A model generated the notes under the pieces. The model had not been told where the DNA came from, searched no databases, and saw only the letters and a program-made list of their open reading frames with translations. This document shows positions 51,313 through 59,940 of a DNA stretch of 64,000 nt, in pieces (within the stretch, counting starts at the first letter, position 1; the number at the start of each line of letters is the position of its first letter). Both the position numbers and the translations under genes were made by a program. This DNA comes from an uncultured Maritimibacter sp. (lineage in GTDB: Bacteria; Pseudomonadota; Alphaproteobacteria; Rhodobacterales; Rhodobacteraceae), in the NCBI GenBank assembly GCA_913063035.1, contig CAJXYS010000001.1:113733-177732 (forward strand). Reading direction: 5' to 3'.

Positions 51313-51729
51313 ATGGCTATCAAGATTCGTCTCGCCCGCGGCGGCACCAAGAAGCGGCCCTTCTACCGCATCGTCGCCGCCGACTCGCGCATGCCGCGCG
51401 ACGGCCGCTTCATCGAGAAGCTGGGCATCTACAACCCGCTTCTGCCGAAGGATTCGGAAGAGCGCGTGAAGATGGACCTCGACCGCGTGAAGGCCTGGCT
51501 CGAGCACGGCGCGACGCCGACCGACCGCGTCAGCCGCATGCTCGAGGCCGCCGGCGTCCTGACCGCCAAGACCCGGAACAACCCGAACAAGGCCAAGCCG
51601 GGCCAGAAGGCCCAGGAGCGCGCCGAGGAGAAAGCCGCCAAGGCCGCCGAAGCCGCCGAGGCCGCTTCCGCCGCCGAGGCCGCCCCGGCCGAGGCAGAGA
51701 CCGAGGCCGCCGAAGAGGCGACCGAGTAA
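51313..51729 (+). CDS. rpsP: 30S ribosomal protein S16
   Basis: Small-subunit assembly protein. The first 80 or so residues are the S16 domain ([43 protein letters not shown]). The remaining 50-60 residues are an Ala/Glu/Lys-rich tail, so the 138-residue length is well above the usual 80-90; long tails are common in alphaproteobacteria. ACAGGAG-like ribosome site before ATG. Confidence 0.96.
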   Translation: MAIKIRLARGGTKKRPFYRIVAADSRMPRDGRFIEKLGIYNPLLPKDSEERVKMDLDRVKAWLEHGATPTDRVSRMLEAAGVLTAKTRNNPNKAKPGQKAQERAEEKAAKAAEAAEAASAAEAAPAEAETEAAEEATE

Positions 51730-51745
51730 ACCCGCGGAGGCCGGC

Positions 51746-51889
51746 ATGCGGCGCCTGCTGATGCTGATCCTTTGCGCCGGCGCCTTCTGGGCGGGCATGC
51801 GGGTCGAGCGCGTCATCGCGGTCGACCGGTGCCTCGACCTGGGCGGCACGGTCACGCCGCAAGGGCTCTGCCTGGGGGCGGAGCGATGA
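51746..51889 (+). CDS. Small single-helix membrane protein, 47 residues
   Basis: A short gene between rpsP and rimM: it opens [18 protein letters not shown], one N-terminal hydrophobic helix or signal anchor, followed by [15 protein letters not shown] and a second Cys near the end (GLCLGAER). It has a GGAGG ribosome site eight bases before the ATG, starts 16 bases after the rpsP stop, and ends in an ATGA overlap with rimM, all signs of a real gene. The two C-terminal Cys could form a disulfide in the periplasm. Function unknown. Confidence 0.7.
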   Translation: MRRLLMLILCAGAFWAGMRVERVIAVDRCLDLGGTVTPQGLCLGAER

Positions 51890-52392
51890 GCGGCGACCGG
51901 GTCTGCGTCGGCGCCGTGGCCGGCGCCTTCGGCGTGCGCGGCGAGGTCCGGCTCAAGAGCTTCTGTGCCGAGGCTGCGGACATCGCCGGTTACGGCCCGC
52001 TCTGGACGGAAGACGGCCGGCGCAGCTTCGAGGTGACGCTGACACGGGCGGTCAAGAACGGCTTCGCCGCCCGGCTGTCAGGCGTCGCCACCAAGGAAGC
52101 CGCCGACGCGCTGCGCGGCACCCGGCTCTACGTCGACCGGGACGCGCTACCCGACCTGCCCGACGACGAGTTCTACCATGCCGACCTTGTCGGTCTGCGG
52201 GTGTTCGACACCGGCGGCACCGACCTGGGGACCGTCCGCGGCGTGCAGAACCACGGGGCCACGGATTTGCTGGAGATCGCGGTGCCGGGACACGGCGATA
52301 CCGTGCTGCTGCCCTTCACCCGCGCGGCGGTGCCGACGGTGGACATCGCCGGCGGGCGGCTGATCGCCGACCCGCCCGACGGGCTGTTCTGA
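51886..52392 (+). CDS. rimM: Ribosome maturation factor RimM
   Basis: Binds S19 and helps 30S maturation. The 168 residues show the N-terminal RimM domain ([19 protein letters not shown]) and the C-terminal PRC-barrel ([43 protein letters not shown]). The start overlaps the stop of the small membrane protein. Its stop shares a base with the next gene (TGATG). Confidence 0.95.
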   Translation: MSGDRVCVGAVAGAFGVRGEVRLKSFCAEAADIAGYGPLWTEDGRRSFEVTLTRAVKNGFAARLSGVATKEAADALRGTRLYVDRDALPDLPDDEFYHADLVGLRVFDTGGTDLGTVRGVQNHGATDLLEIAVPGHGDTVLLPFTRAAVPTVDIAGGRLIADPPDGLF

Positions 52393-53309
52393 TGCGCCGC
52401 GCCGGGTTCCTCCTGGCCGGGATCATGGTCTTCGCCGCCCCCGTGGCGGCTGGCGCCACCGGGGCACCCTACATCGCGCTTCTGGCCTTTGCCGGCCTCT
52501 TCTTCCTCTGGTCCGTTCTGACGCGTTCCCCGGAGAGCGGTCCGCTGGCGCCCGGAACGCGGGCCATGTTTCCGGTGACCATCGCGATCCACCTGGCGCT
52601 GGCCAGCCTGCTGCTGGGGACCGGCCACATGCTCCGCGCGCTCGCGGGGATCGATGCCGAGGTCCCGCTGACGGCCTGGCTGCTTGTCGGGCTGTCCGGC
52701 GCCCTTCTCGGGCGTATGGCCTGGCCGCGGGGCGTGTCCGACGGCGCCGCGGACCTGGCGGAGGCGGCGCTGAAGCGGCTGGACGAGACGGCGCGGCAGG
52801 CCGCGGCCGACCGTGCGGCGCAAGGCCGGGTGCCCCCGCCCGATGGCGGCGTGGCGCTGACGCAGACCGACGCGCTGGAGGCTCTGCCCGCTGGCGGCAA
52901 CGTCACCGAGGCGGAAATCGCCGCCGCCCTGGCCCGCCTGGAAGACACGGTGACGGATATCCGGCTGGGCCCGGCCCTGCTCGTGCGCGCCGAGACGACC
53001 GGCACGCCGCGCGACCGCCTGGCCGCGGTCTGGCACGTCACCGACCCCGGCGCCGCGCGCGACGCCACCGCGCAGGAGGTTTTCGACCTCGTCGTGGCGA
53101 CGGCGGACGTCGTGGCGCTGCGCCTCTTTGCCAGCCGTGCGGCGGCGCTGCTCACGCATGACCCGGCGGCCCGGCAGGCGCTGCCCGACCCGGCCCGCCT
53201 GACCACGATCGCCACGGAGATCGAGGCGCTGCACCCGGGCGAGGCCGACCTGCTGACCGATCTCGCCGGCCGGATCGAGGATCTCCGCGCCGAGGAGGAG
53301 GACGCATGA
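52392..53309 (+). CDS. Hypothetical membrane protein between rimM and trmD
   Basis: A 305-residue protein not recognised beyond its layout. The N-terminal 110 residues hold four hydrophobic segments (about 5-21, 26-43, 60-82, 92-110), the first possibly a signal peptide. The rest is soluble, Ala-rich and acidic, with [13 protein letters not shown] and a helical stretch ending [10 protein letters not shown]. It overlaps both rimM and trmD by ATG/TGA junctions, so it is made with the translation machinery genes, although nothing in it suggests RNA binding. Confidence 0.7.
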   Translation: MRRAGFLLAGIMVFAAPVAAGATGAPYIALLAFAGLFFLWSVLTRSPESGPLAPGTRAMFPVTIAIHLALASLLLGTGHMLRALAGIDAEVPLTAWLLVGLSGALLGRMAWPRGVSDGAADLAEAALKRLDETARQAAADRAAQGRVPPPDGGVALTQTDALEALPAGGNVTEAEIAAALARLEDTVTDIRLGPALLVRAETTGTPRDRLAAVWHVTDPGAARDATAQEVFDLVVATADVVALRLFASRAAALLTHDPAARQALPDPARLTTIATEIEALHPGEADLLTDLAGRIEDLRAEEEDA

Positions 53310-54139
53310 CCGACGACAAACCCCGTTCCCATGGCCGGCTCTCGATCTCGGCCAGCCCCCGGCCGCGCGAGCTCATGACGCCGACGCCCCGGCATGCGGG
53401 CGTCTGGACCGCCAGGATCGTCACGCTCTTCCCCGAGGCGTTTCCCGGCACCCTGGGCCTTTCGCTGACCGGCAAGGCCCTGCAGGAAGGGCTCTGGGCG
53501 CTGGAGACGATCCCGCTCCGGGAGTTCGGGGTGGGCAAGCACAGCAACGTGGACGATACGCCCGCGGGCGGCGGGGCCGGCATGGTGATGCGCCCCGACG
53601 TCGTCGGCGCGGCGCTGGAGGCGGCCCGCCAGGGCACGCCGGACGACCGCGCCGCCTGGCCGGTGGTCTATCTCTCGCCCCGCGGAAAGCCCTTTACCCA
53701 GGCCACCGCGCGGCGCTGGAGCGGGGCCGCCGGGGTGACGATCCTTTGCGGCCGGTTCGAGGGTGTGGACGAGCGCGTGCTGGAGGCCTATGGTGTCGAG
53801 GAGGTCAGCCTCGGCGACTTCGTCCTCACCGGCGGAGAGATCGCCGCTCAGGCCTTGATTGATGCGACGGTTCGCCTTATACCCCGCGTGCTCGGGAATC
53901 AGGCGTCCGCCGAGGAGGAGTCTTTCTCCGACGGTCTCCTGGAGCACCCGCAGTACACACGGCCGACTGTCTGGGAAGGTCGCAGGATACCGGAGGTTCT
54001 CCTCTCCGGTCATCACGCGAAGATCGCCGCCTGGCAGAAGGCCGAGGCCGAAAGGCTGACAAAGGAACGACGACCTGACCTCTGGCGGGCTTATCTTGCG
54101 GCGCAGGATAGGGACCCGGAAGGAGACCGAGAGCTCTGA
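53306..54139 (+). CDS. trmD: tRNA (guanine-37-N1)-methyltransferase
   Basis: Methylates G37 next to the anticodon, preventing frameshifts. The SPOUT knot is clear: [64 protein letters not shown] and the C-terminal [15 protein letters not shown]. The start by ATGA overlap has GGAGG before it, and gives a 34-residue N-terminal extension compared with E. coli TrmD, rich in Pro and Arg. From about 53855 to the stop codon the codon usage changes: roughly 30% of codons end in A or T, with ATA, AGG, CGA and ACA, unlike the first two thirds. Confidence 0.95.
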   Translation: MTDDKPRSHGRLSISASPRPRELMTPTPRHAGVWTARIVTLFPEAFPGTLGLSLTGKALQEGLWALETIPLREFGVGKHSNVDDTPAGGGAGMVMRPDVVGAALEAARQGTPDDRAAWPVVYLSPRGKPFTQATARRWSGAAGVTILCGRFEGVDERVLEAYGVEEVSLGDFVLTGGEIAAQALIDATVRLIPRVLGNQASAEEESFSDGLLEHPQYTRPTVWEGRRIPEVLLSGHHAKIAAWQKAEAERLTKERRPDLWRAYLAAQDRDPEGDREL

Positions 54140-54188
54140 GGCGCGACCAACTTCGCGGGAAAACCGTGAGCAGAAAAGGACGACCGTC

Positions 54189-54572
54189 ATGAACTTGATC
54201 GAACAGATCGAGGCCGAGCAGATCGCCGAGCTCGGCAAGAAGATCCCGGATTTCAAGGCCGGCGACACCATCCGTGTCGGCTACAAGGTGACCGAAGGGT
54301 CGCGCACCCGGGTGCAGAACTTCGAGGGCGTGTGCATCAGCCGCAAGGGCGGCGACGGCATCGCCGGCACCTTTACCGTGCGCAAGATCTCCTTCGGCGA
54401 GGGTGTCGAGCGGGCGTTCCCGCTGCACTCCACCAATATCGACAACATCACGGTGGTGCGTCGCGGCAAGGTTCGCCGCGCCAAGCTCTACTACCTGCGC
54501 TCGCGCCGCGGCAAGTCCGCCCGGATCGCCGAGCAGACCAATTACAAGCCGAAGCCCGGCGCCGAGGCCTGA
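54189..54572 (+). CDS. rplS: 50S ribosomal protein L19
   Basis: Large-subunit protein at the 30S-50S interface, 127 residues. Typical features are [45 protein letters not shown] and [15 protein letters not shown]. It follows trmD by 49 bases, the classical rpsP-rimM-trmD-rplS order. Confidence 0.97.
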   Translation: MNLIEQIEAEQIAELGKKIPDFKAGDTIRVGYKVTEGSRTRVQNFEGVCISRKGGDGIAGTFTVRKISFGEGVERAFPLHSTNIDNITVVRRGKVRRAKLYYLRSRRGKSARIAEQTNYKPKPGAEA

Positions 54573-54583
54573 GGAGACGCGCG

Positions 54584-54805
54584 ATGAAAAAAGACATCCA
54601 TCCCGACTATCATTTCGTCGACGTCAAGCTGACCGACGGCACCACGGTGCAGATGCGCTCCACCTACGGCGCCGAGGGCGACACGATCACCCTGGACATC
54701 GACCCGTCCGCGCACCCGGCCTGGACCGGTGGCGGCCATCGCCTGATGGACACCGGCGGCCGCGTTTCGCGCTTCAAGAAGAAGTACGAAGGCTTCGGCT
54801 TCTGA
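54584..54805 (+). CDS. rpmE: 50S ribosomal protein L31, zinc-free type
   Basis: A 73-residue L31. It begins [19 protein letters not shown] and ends [10 protein letters not shown]. The Cys residues of the zinc-binding form are absent (no Cys at all), so this is the C- form, independent of zinc. GAGGAG precedes the ATG. Last gene before a strong terminator. Confidence 0.94.
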   Translation: MKKDIHPDYHFVDVKLTDGTTVQMRSTYGAEGDTITLDIDPSAHPAWTGGGHRLMDTGGRVSRFKKKYEGFGF

Positions 54806-54851
54806 GGCGGCGCCGGGCCTTTTCCGGCCCGCAGCGATACCCTATAGAGAG

Positions 54852-54879
54852 GCGCGCCCGGCCGGGCGCGTCTTTTTTT
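54852..54879 (+). terminator. Intrinsic terminator of the ffh-rpmE gene run
   Basis: An 18-base perfect palindrome of GC pairs (54853-54870) is followed by TCTTTTTTT. A smaller hairpin GGGCC-TTTT-CCGGCCC lies just before it. Confidence 0.9.
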
Positions 54880-54902
54880 CTCGACCAGCAGGGGGTTGGG
54901 GC

Positions 54903-55712
54903 ATGGCCCACATCATCGTCGTCGGCAACGAGAAGGGCGGCTCGGGCAAATCCACCACCTGCATGCATGTGGGCACGGCCCTGGCCCGGATGGGCCACCG
55001 GGTCGGCGCGCTCGATCTCGACGTGCGCCAGCGCAGCTTCGCGCGCTACGTCGAAAACCGCATCGCCTATGCCGACAGCGAGGGGCTGAGCCTGCCCGCG
55101 CCGCTGATGGCGGCCCTGCCCGACCTGACAGAGGCCGACCTCGCCCCCGGCGAGAACCTGTCGGACCGCCGCCTGGGCGAGGCCATCGCCGGGCTGGAAC
55201 AGATCGTGGAATTCATCGTGATCGACTGCCCCGGCTCGCATACGCGGCTGAGCCAGCTCGCCCATTCGCTGGCCGACACGCTGATCACGCCGATGAACGA
55301 CAGTTTCGTCGATTTCGACCTGCTGGCGCGGATCGACGCCAAGAGCGGCAAGGTCAAGGGTCCCTCCATCTACTCGGAAATGGTCTGGCATGCGCGCCAG
55401 CTCCGGGCCGAGGCCGGGCTCGATCCGATCGACTGGGTCGTGCTGCGCAACCGGCTCGGCAGCCAGAACATGCACAACAAGCGCAAGGTCGGGACGGCCC
55501 TGACGGACCTGGCCAGGCGGATCGGGTTCCGCACCGTGCCCGGCTTCGCCGAGCGGGTCATCTTCCGCGAGCTCTTCCCGCGCGGGCTGACGCTGCTCGA
55601 CCTGAAGGAGCTCGGCACGGGCACGCTCAGCCTATCCAATATCGCGGCGCGCCAGGAACTGCGCGACCTGATGAAGGCGCTTGCCCTGCCCGGCGTGACC
55701 GTCACGATCTGA
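54903..55712 (+). CDS. mipZ: Division-plane positioning ATPase MipZ
   Basis: A ParA-like P-loop ATPase that forms gradients from the poles and inhibits FtsZ, placing the septum at midcell in alphaproteobacteria. The 269 residues show the deviant Walker A GNEKGGSGKSTT (9-20), LDLDVRQRSFARYVENR, VIDCPGSHTRLSQLAHSLAD and the MipZ-specific ITPMNDSFVDFD and DWVVLRNRL. The ending SNIAARQELRDLMKAL also fits. Single gene between the rpmE terminator and the Mod regulator. Confidence 0.94.
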   Translation: MAHIIVVGNEKGGSGKSTTCMHVGTALARMGHRVGALDLDVRQRSFARYVENRIAYADSEGLSLPAPLMAALPDLTEADLAPGENLSDRRLGEAIAGLEQIVEFIVIDCPGSHTRLSQLAHSLADTLITPMNDSFVDFDLLARIDAKSGKVKGPSIYSEMVWHARQLRAEAGLDPIDWVVLRNRLGSQNMHNKRKVGTALTDLARRIGFRTVPGFAERVIFRELFPRGLTLLDLKELGTGTLSLSNIAARQELRDLMKALALPGVTVTI

Positions 55713-55779
55713 GCGCCCGTTGCCGCGCCCTGCCGCGCTTTCTATGCTGGGGCATGACCGCAGCCAACGGACCTGCCCC

Positions 55780-56163
55780 ATGACCACCGAGACACCCCCG
55801 ACGTCCGAGGATACGCGGCTGCGGCTGCGGGTGGTGTTCGGCACCGACGCGATGCTCGGCCCCGGCAAGGCCGACCTGCTCGAGGCGATCCGTGACCGCG
55901 GCTCGATCTCGGCCGCCGGGCGCGCCATGGGCATGAGCTACAAGCGCGCCTGGTCGCTGGTCGAGGCGATGAACGCGGCCTTCCGCGCGCCCCTGGTGGC
56001 CAGCAGCCGTGGCGGCGCACGGGGCGGCGGGGCCAGCCTGACCGAGACCGGCGAACGCGTCCTGTCCCACTACCGCAGGCTCGAGGCGCAGGCCGCCGAG
56101 GCCGGCGCGGCGGAGATCGACGCGCTGCGCGGACTGCTGCTCGATATGTCTGGCGAAACATAG
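55780..56163 (+). CDS. ModE-type winged-helix regulator (DNA-binding domain only)
   Basis: A 127-residue regulator matching the N-terminal DNA-binding half of ModE: GPGKADLLEAIRDRGSISAAGRAMGMSYKRAWSLVEAMN, then the SSRGGARGGGASLTETGERVL wing. The molybdate-binding (TOBE) half is absent, so it may sense molybdate indirectly or through a partner. It precedes modABC on the same strand. The two dyads flanking and overlapping the modA promoter are its likely binding sites; the first includes its own stop codon. Confidence 0.85.
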   Translation: MTTETPPTSEDTRLRLRVVFGTDAMLGPGKADLLEAIRDRGSISAAGRAMGMSYKRAWSLVEAMNAAFRAPLVASSRGGARGGGASLTETGERVLSHYRRLEAQAAEAGAAEIDALRGLLLDMSGET

Positions 56164-56165
56164 CG
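56142..56165 (+). promoter_or_regulatory. Mod-type operator, box 1
   Basis: CGATATGT-N8-ACATAGCG, arms complementary at 7 of 8 positions. It overlaps the regulator's stop codon and lies just upstream of the putative -35 of modA. Box 2, 46 bases further on, has the same arms and spacer. Confidence 0.6.
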
Positions 56166-56166
56166 C

Positions 56167-56211
56167 TTGCAAGGCGACCATGCGCTGCGATATATCCGGG
56201 TCGACATAGCG
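56167..56211 (+). promoter_or_regulatory. modA promoter with Mod-type operator box 2
   Basis: -35 TTGCAA (56167-56172), spacer 17, -10 ATATAT (56190-56195). Box 2, CGATATAT-N8-ACATAGCG (56188-56211), covers the -10. Binding there by the ModE-like protein would block modABC when molybdate is ample, as known for ModE. Confidence 0.6.
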
Positions 56212-56231
56212 CCCCGACGCAAAGGTTCCCC

Positions 56232-57023
56232 ATGCACGATTTCCCCGTGTTCCCCCGCGCCGCGCGAGTGGTGGCGCTTTCCGCCCTGCTCGGCCTGCCG
56301 CTGACCAGCGGGGCCGCGGGCGCGGGCGAGCTGACGGTCTTCGCCGCCGCGTCGATGAAGACGGCCATGGACGAGGTCGAGGCCGGCTGGGAGGCCGCGA
56401 CCGGCCACGAGCTGACCGTATCCTATGCCGGGTCCTCGGCGCTGGCGCGGCAGATCGAGCGGGGCGCGCCAGCCGATGTCTTCATCTCGGCCAACCCGGG
56501 ATGGATGGACCATCTCGAGGCCGCGGGCCGGATCGACCCCGGCACCCGCTTCGACCTGCTGGGAAACCGTATCGTTCTGATCGCCCACGGGCAGGACGCC
56601 GGCGGGGTGTCCCTCTCCGCGGAATTCGACCTCGCCGCGCACCTGGGGGAGAACCGGCTCGCCATGGCGCTGGTCGAGGCGGTGCCGGCCGGGATCTACG
56701 GCAAGGCGGCGCTGGAAAGCCTGGGGCTATGGGACGCCGTCGCCCCGAAGGTGGCACAGGCCGACAACGTCCGCGCCGCGCTGGCGCTGGTGGCGACGGG
56801 CGAGGCCCCGCTCGGCATCGTCTACGCGACCGACGCACGCGCCGAGGACGGCGTGAGCATCATCGCCAGCTTCCCCGCGGACGCACACCCGCCGATCGTC
56901 TACCCGGCCGCGGCGGTCACCGGCGCGGACGCAGCCCCTGCCGCGGACTTCCTGCGCTACCTGCGCGGCGACCTGGCCCGCGCGGCCTTCGAACGCCAGG
57001 GCTTCGCCCTGGCGACCGACTGA
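56232..57023 (+). CDS. modA: Molybdate-binding periplasmic protein
   Basis: Periplasmic receptor for molybdate or tungstate, 263 residues. A signal peptide (ALSALLGLPLTSGAAGAGE) precedes the mature domain, which starts LTVFAAASMKTAMDEV with the oxyanion-binding Ser. Further ligand regions are SYAGSSALARQIERGAPADVFISAN, AKVAQADNVRAALALVATGEAPLGIVYATDA, typical of ModA. First gene of modABC behind two Mod-type operators. Confidence 0.95.
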   Translation: MHDFPVFPRAARVVALSALLGLPLTSGAAGAGELTVFAAASMKTAMDEVEAGWEAATGHELTVSYAGSSALARQIERGAPADVFISANPGWMDHLEAAGRIDPGTRFDLLGNRIVLIAHGQDAGGVSLSAEFDLAAHLGENRLAMALVEAVPAGIYGKAALESLGLWDAVAPKVAQADNVRAALALVATGEAPLGIVYATDARAEDGVSIIASFPADAHPPIVYPAAAVTGADAAPAADFLRYLRGDLARAAFERQGFALATD

Positions 57024-57033
57024 GCGGCGCCGG

Positions 57034-57732
57034 ATGACCGGCTGGCTCGGCCCCGAGGAATGGCAGGCGGTGGCGCTGTCGCTGCGCGTGTCCTTCTGGG
57101 CGACGGTGGCGAGCCTGCCGCTTGGCATTCTCGTGGCACTGGCCCTGGCGCGCTGGTCGTTTCCGGGCAAGCAGATCGTGAACGGCATCGTGCACCTGCC
57201 GCTGATCCTGCCGCCGGTGGTGACCGGTTACCTGCTCTTGCTGACCTTCGGCACGCAGGGCCCGGTGGGCGGGTTCCTTGAAGATCGCCTCGGGCTCGTG
57301 TTCGCCTTCCGCTGGACCGGCGCCGCGCTGGCGGCGGCGGTCATGGCCTTCCCGCTGATGGTGCGCGCCATCCGGCTGGCCATCGAAGCGGTCGACCCGA
57401 AACTCGAGCAGGCGGCGGCCACGCTCGGCGCCGGGCGGATACGGGTCTTCGCCACGGTCACGCTGCCGCTGATCCTGCCCGGCATCATTGCCGGGGCGAT
57501 CCTCGCCTTCGCCAAGGCCATGGGCGAGTTCGGCGCCACCATCACCTTCGTCTCGAACATCCCCGGGCAGACCCAGACCCTGCCCTCGGCGATCTATGCC
57601 TTCCTGCAGGTGCCGGGCGGCGAGACCGCGGCCCTGCGGCTCGCAGGGGTTTCGGTGGCCATCGCGATGGGCGCGCTGCTGGCCTCCGAGATCCTGGCGC
57701 GGCGGGTCGCGAAACGGGTGTCCGGCATATGA
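57034..57732 (+). CDS. modB: Molybdate ABC transporter permease
   Basis: Inner-membrane channel subunit of the molybdate importer, 232 residues, five helices. It shows LPLILPPVVTGYLLLLTFGTQGPVG and the ATPase-contact loop EQAAATLGAGRIRVFATVTLPLILPGIIAG, followed by KAMGEFGATITFVSNIPGQTQTLP, all classical for ModB. Ten bases after modA; overlaps modC by ATGA. Confidence 0.96.
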   Translation: MTGWLGPEEWQAVALSLRVSFWATVASLPLGILVALALARWSFPGKQIVNGIVHLPLILPPVVTGYLLLLTFGTQGPVGGFLEDRLGLVFAFRWTGAALAAAVMAFPLMVRAIRLAIEAVDPKLEQAAATLGAGRIRVFATVTLPLILPGIIAGAILAFAKAMGEFGATITFVSNIPGQTQTLPSAIYAFLQVPGGETAALRLAGVSVAIAMGALLASEILARRVAKRVSGI

Positions 57733-58820
57733 CCCTGTCGGTGCGCATCCGGCACGCCCTGCCGGGCCTGACCCTCGATGCGGCCTTCGAGGCGCCGCAG
57801 GGCGTCACGGCGCTTTTCGGGCGCTCGGGGGCCGGCAAGACGACGCTGGTGAATGCGGTGGCGGGCCTTCTCAGGCCGGATGCGGGCCGCGTCGCCGTGG
57901 ATGACTGGGTTCTGTTCGACACCGCGCGCGGCCTCTGGCTGCCGCCACATCGCCGGCGGCTCGGCTATGTCTTCCAGGAGGGCCGGCTCTTTCCGCACAT
58001 GACGGTGCGCAAGAACCTGTCCTACGGGGCGCGCTTCGCGCCGGTCGCGCCGAACCGGCGGGAAACCGACCACGTGGTGGAGATGCTCGGGATCGGGCAC
58101 CTGCTGGACCGGCGGCCCGGCGCGCTTTCGGGCGGCGAGAAACAGCGCGTCGCGGTGGGCCGCGCCCTGCTCTCGGCGCCGCGGCTTCTCTTGATGGACG
58201 AGCCGCTGGCCGCGCTCGACGAGCCGCGCAAGGCCGAGATCCTGCCCTATCTCGAGCGGCTCCGTGACGAGACCGATCTCCCGGTCCTCTATGTCAGCCA
58301 CTCGGTGACCGAAATCGCGCGGCTTGCGACGACGGTCGTGGTGCTCGATTCGGGCCGCGTCACCCGCGCCGGACCGGCCGCCGAGGTTCTGTCCGATCCC
58401 ACGGCGGTGCCCAGCTTCGGCCCGCGCGAGGCCGGCGCGCTGGTTCCCGGCCGGATCGCCGCCCACCACCCCGACGGGCTGACAGAGGTCGAGATCTCGG
58501 GCGGGCGCCTGCTGATCCCGCGGGAGTCGGCCGCGCCGGGCACATCCTTGCGGGTCCGGATCGAGGCCAAGGACGTGATGCTGTCGCTCGCCCGGCCCGA
58601 GGGAATCTCCGCGCTCAATATCCTGCCGGCCACCGTCACCGCGGTGACCCCCGGCACCGGGCCGGGCGTGGCGGTGCAGCTTCGCATCGGCACGGACCTG
58701 ATCCTGGCGCGGATCACGCGCCGCTCGGCCGAGCGGCTCGGTATCGGGCCGGGTCTGGCCTGTTTTGCGGTGGTAAAGTCGGTGGCCGTCGCCAAGGGCG
58801 ACGTCGGCGGTGCCGGCTAG
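57729..58820 (+). CDS. modC: Molybdate ABC transporter ATPase
   Basis: Energising subunit of the importer, 363 residues. Walker A GRSGAGKTT near residue 34, signature LSGGEKQRVAVGRALL, Walker B LLMDEPLAALD and the switch His in YVSHSVTEIARLA are intact. The C-terminal 70 residues form a TOBE domain (LRVRIEAKDVMLSL, LNILPATVTAV) that may bind molybdate and inhibit transport. Its stop codon overlaps that of the convergent DUF808 gene in CTAG. Confidence 0.96.
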   Translation: MTLSVRIRHALPGLTLDAAFEAPQGVTALFGRSGAGKTTLVNAVAGLLRPDAGRVAVDDWVLFDTARGLWLPPHRRRLGYVFQEGRLFPHMTVRKNLSYGARFAPVAPNRRETDHVVEMLGIGHLLDRRPGALSGGEKQRVAVGRALLSAPRLLLMDEPLAALDEPRKAEILPYLERLRDETDLPVLYVSHSVTEIARLATTVVVLDSGRVTRAGPAAEVLSDPTAVPSFGPREAGALVPGRIAAHHPDGLTEVEISGGRLLIPRESAAPGTSLRVRIEAKDVMLSLARPEGISALNILPATVTAVTPGTGPGVAVQLRIGTDLILARITRRSAERLGIGPGLACFAVVKSVAVAKGDVGGAG

Positions 58821-59797
58821 CCCCGGCCGGGGCGCAGCCGCTGCCAGGCCGGGAAGATCACCTTTTCCACCACCGGCATGAGCACCAGTCCGACGCCGAG
58901 TCCGACCAGCGCCGCGCCCAGCGCACTCACCGCCCAGCCGAGCACGGCCGGCAGAACCGGGCTCGCGGTCTCTACGGTATGCGCGGCGTCGTGCAGCAGG
59001 TGCGCGGGGCCGGCCAGGCCGAAGACCTCGAGGCTGTGGATCAGGATCCCGCCCCCGACCCAGAGCATCGCGACGGTCCCGACGACCGACAGCGTCGAGA
59101 GGAAGCCCGGCATCACCGCGACCAGCCCGCGGCCGAACCGGGCCACCCAGGCACGCCGCGCGCGCGCCAGCGCCACCCCGGCATCGTCGGCGCGCACGAT
59201 CAGCGCGACGGCGCCGTAGACCCCCACGGTGATCGCGACCGCGACGAGCGCCAGCGCGACGGCGCGGCTGAAGAGGCTCATGTCCAGGGGCAATTGCGAG
59301 AGCGTGATCGCCATGATCTCCGCCGAAAGGATGAAATCGGTTTTCACCGCCGACGCGACCTTGCGCTCTTCGAAGGCGCGCAATTCCTCGGGCGTCTCCG
59401 GCGCGGCGGAGAGATCGGTATCGACCGGGTGATGCGCGGCCGGCCTGATCCAGTGATGCACCTTCTCGGCCCCCTCGAAGGCCAGGAACATGCCCCCGAA
59501 CAGGAGCAGCGGCTGGATCAGCCAGGGTGCGAAGGCCGACAGCGCCAGCGCGGCCGGCAGCAGGAAAACCAGCTTGTTGACGATCGATCCCTTCGCGATG
59601 CGCGCGACGATGGGCAGTTCGCGCTCGGCCGCCAGACCGGTGACATAAGATGGCGTGACCGCCGTATCGTCGATCACGACCCCGGCCGATTTCGTACCGG
59701 CCTTGACCGCCTGGGCCGCGGCATCGTCGATGGAGGCCGCCGCGGCGCGGGCCAGCAGCGTGATGTCGTCGAGAAGGGCGAGAAGGCCGGAGCTCAT
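58817..59797 (-). CDS. DUF808 family membrane protein (YedI-like)
   Basis: An inner-membrane protein of 326 residues with several helices. Family landmarks are the opening SSGLLALLDDITLLARAAAASIDDAAAQAVKAG, GVVIDDTAVTPSYVTGL, ERELPIVARIAKGSIVNKL and KTDFILSAEIMAITLSQLP. Function unknown. The ATG at 59797 fits the family; a longer frame from 59881 does not. Convergent with modC with a 4-base overlap of stops. Confidence 0.87.
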   Translation of the reverse strand: MSSGLLALLDDITLLARAAAASIDDAAAQAVKAGTKSAGVVIDDTAVTPSYVTGLAAERELPIVARIAKGSIVNKLVFLLPAALALSAFAPWLIQPLLLFGGMFLAFEGAEKVHHWIRPAAHHPVDTDLSAAPETPEELRAFEERKVASAVKTDFILSAEIMAITLSQLPLDMSLFSRAVALALVAVAITVGVYGAVALIVRADDAGVALARARRAWVARFGRGLVAVMPGFLSTLSVVGTVAMLWVGGGILIHSLEVFGLAGPAHLLHDAAHTVETASPVLPAVLGWAVSALGAALVGLGVGLVLMPVVEKVIFPAWQRLRPGRG

Positions 59798-59940
59798 GAA
59801 CCTGTCCTCTACTGTCGCGGCCCGACTATGCCATCTGACCACGCCGGCCGCCATGGCCGCGGGGCCGGGCCGATTTGCCATGTTGCTTCGGGGGGTCTAC
59901 CACTCCAAGGATCATGACACGACCTGGAAGGGAGAAGTTC

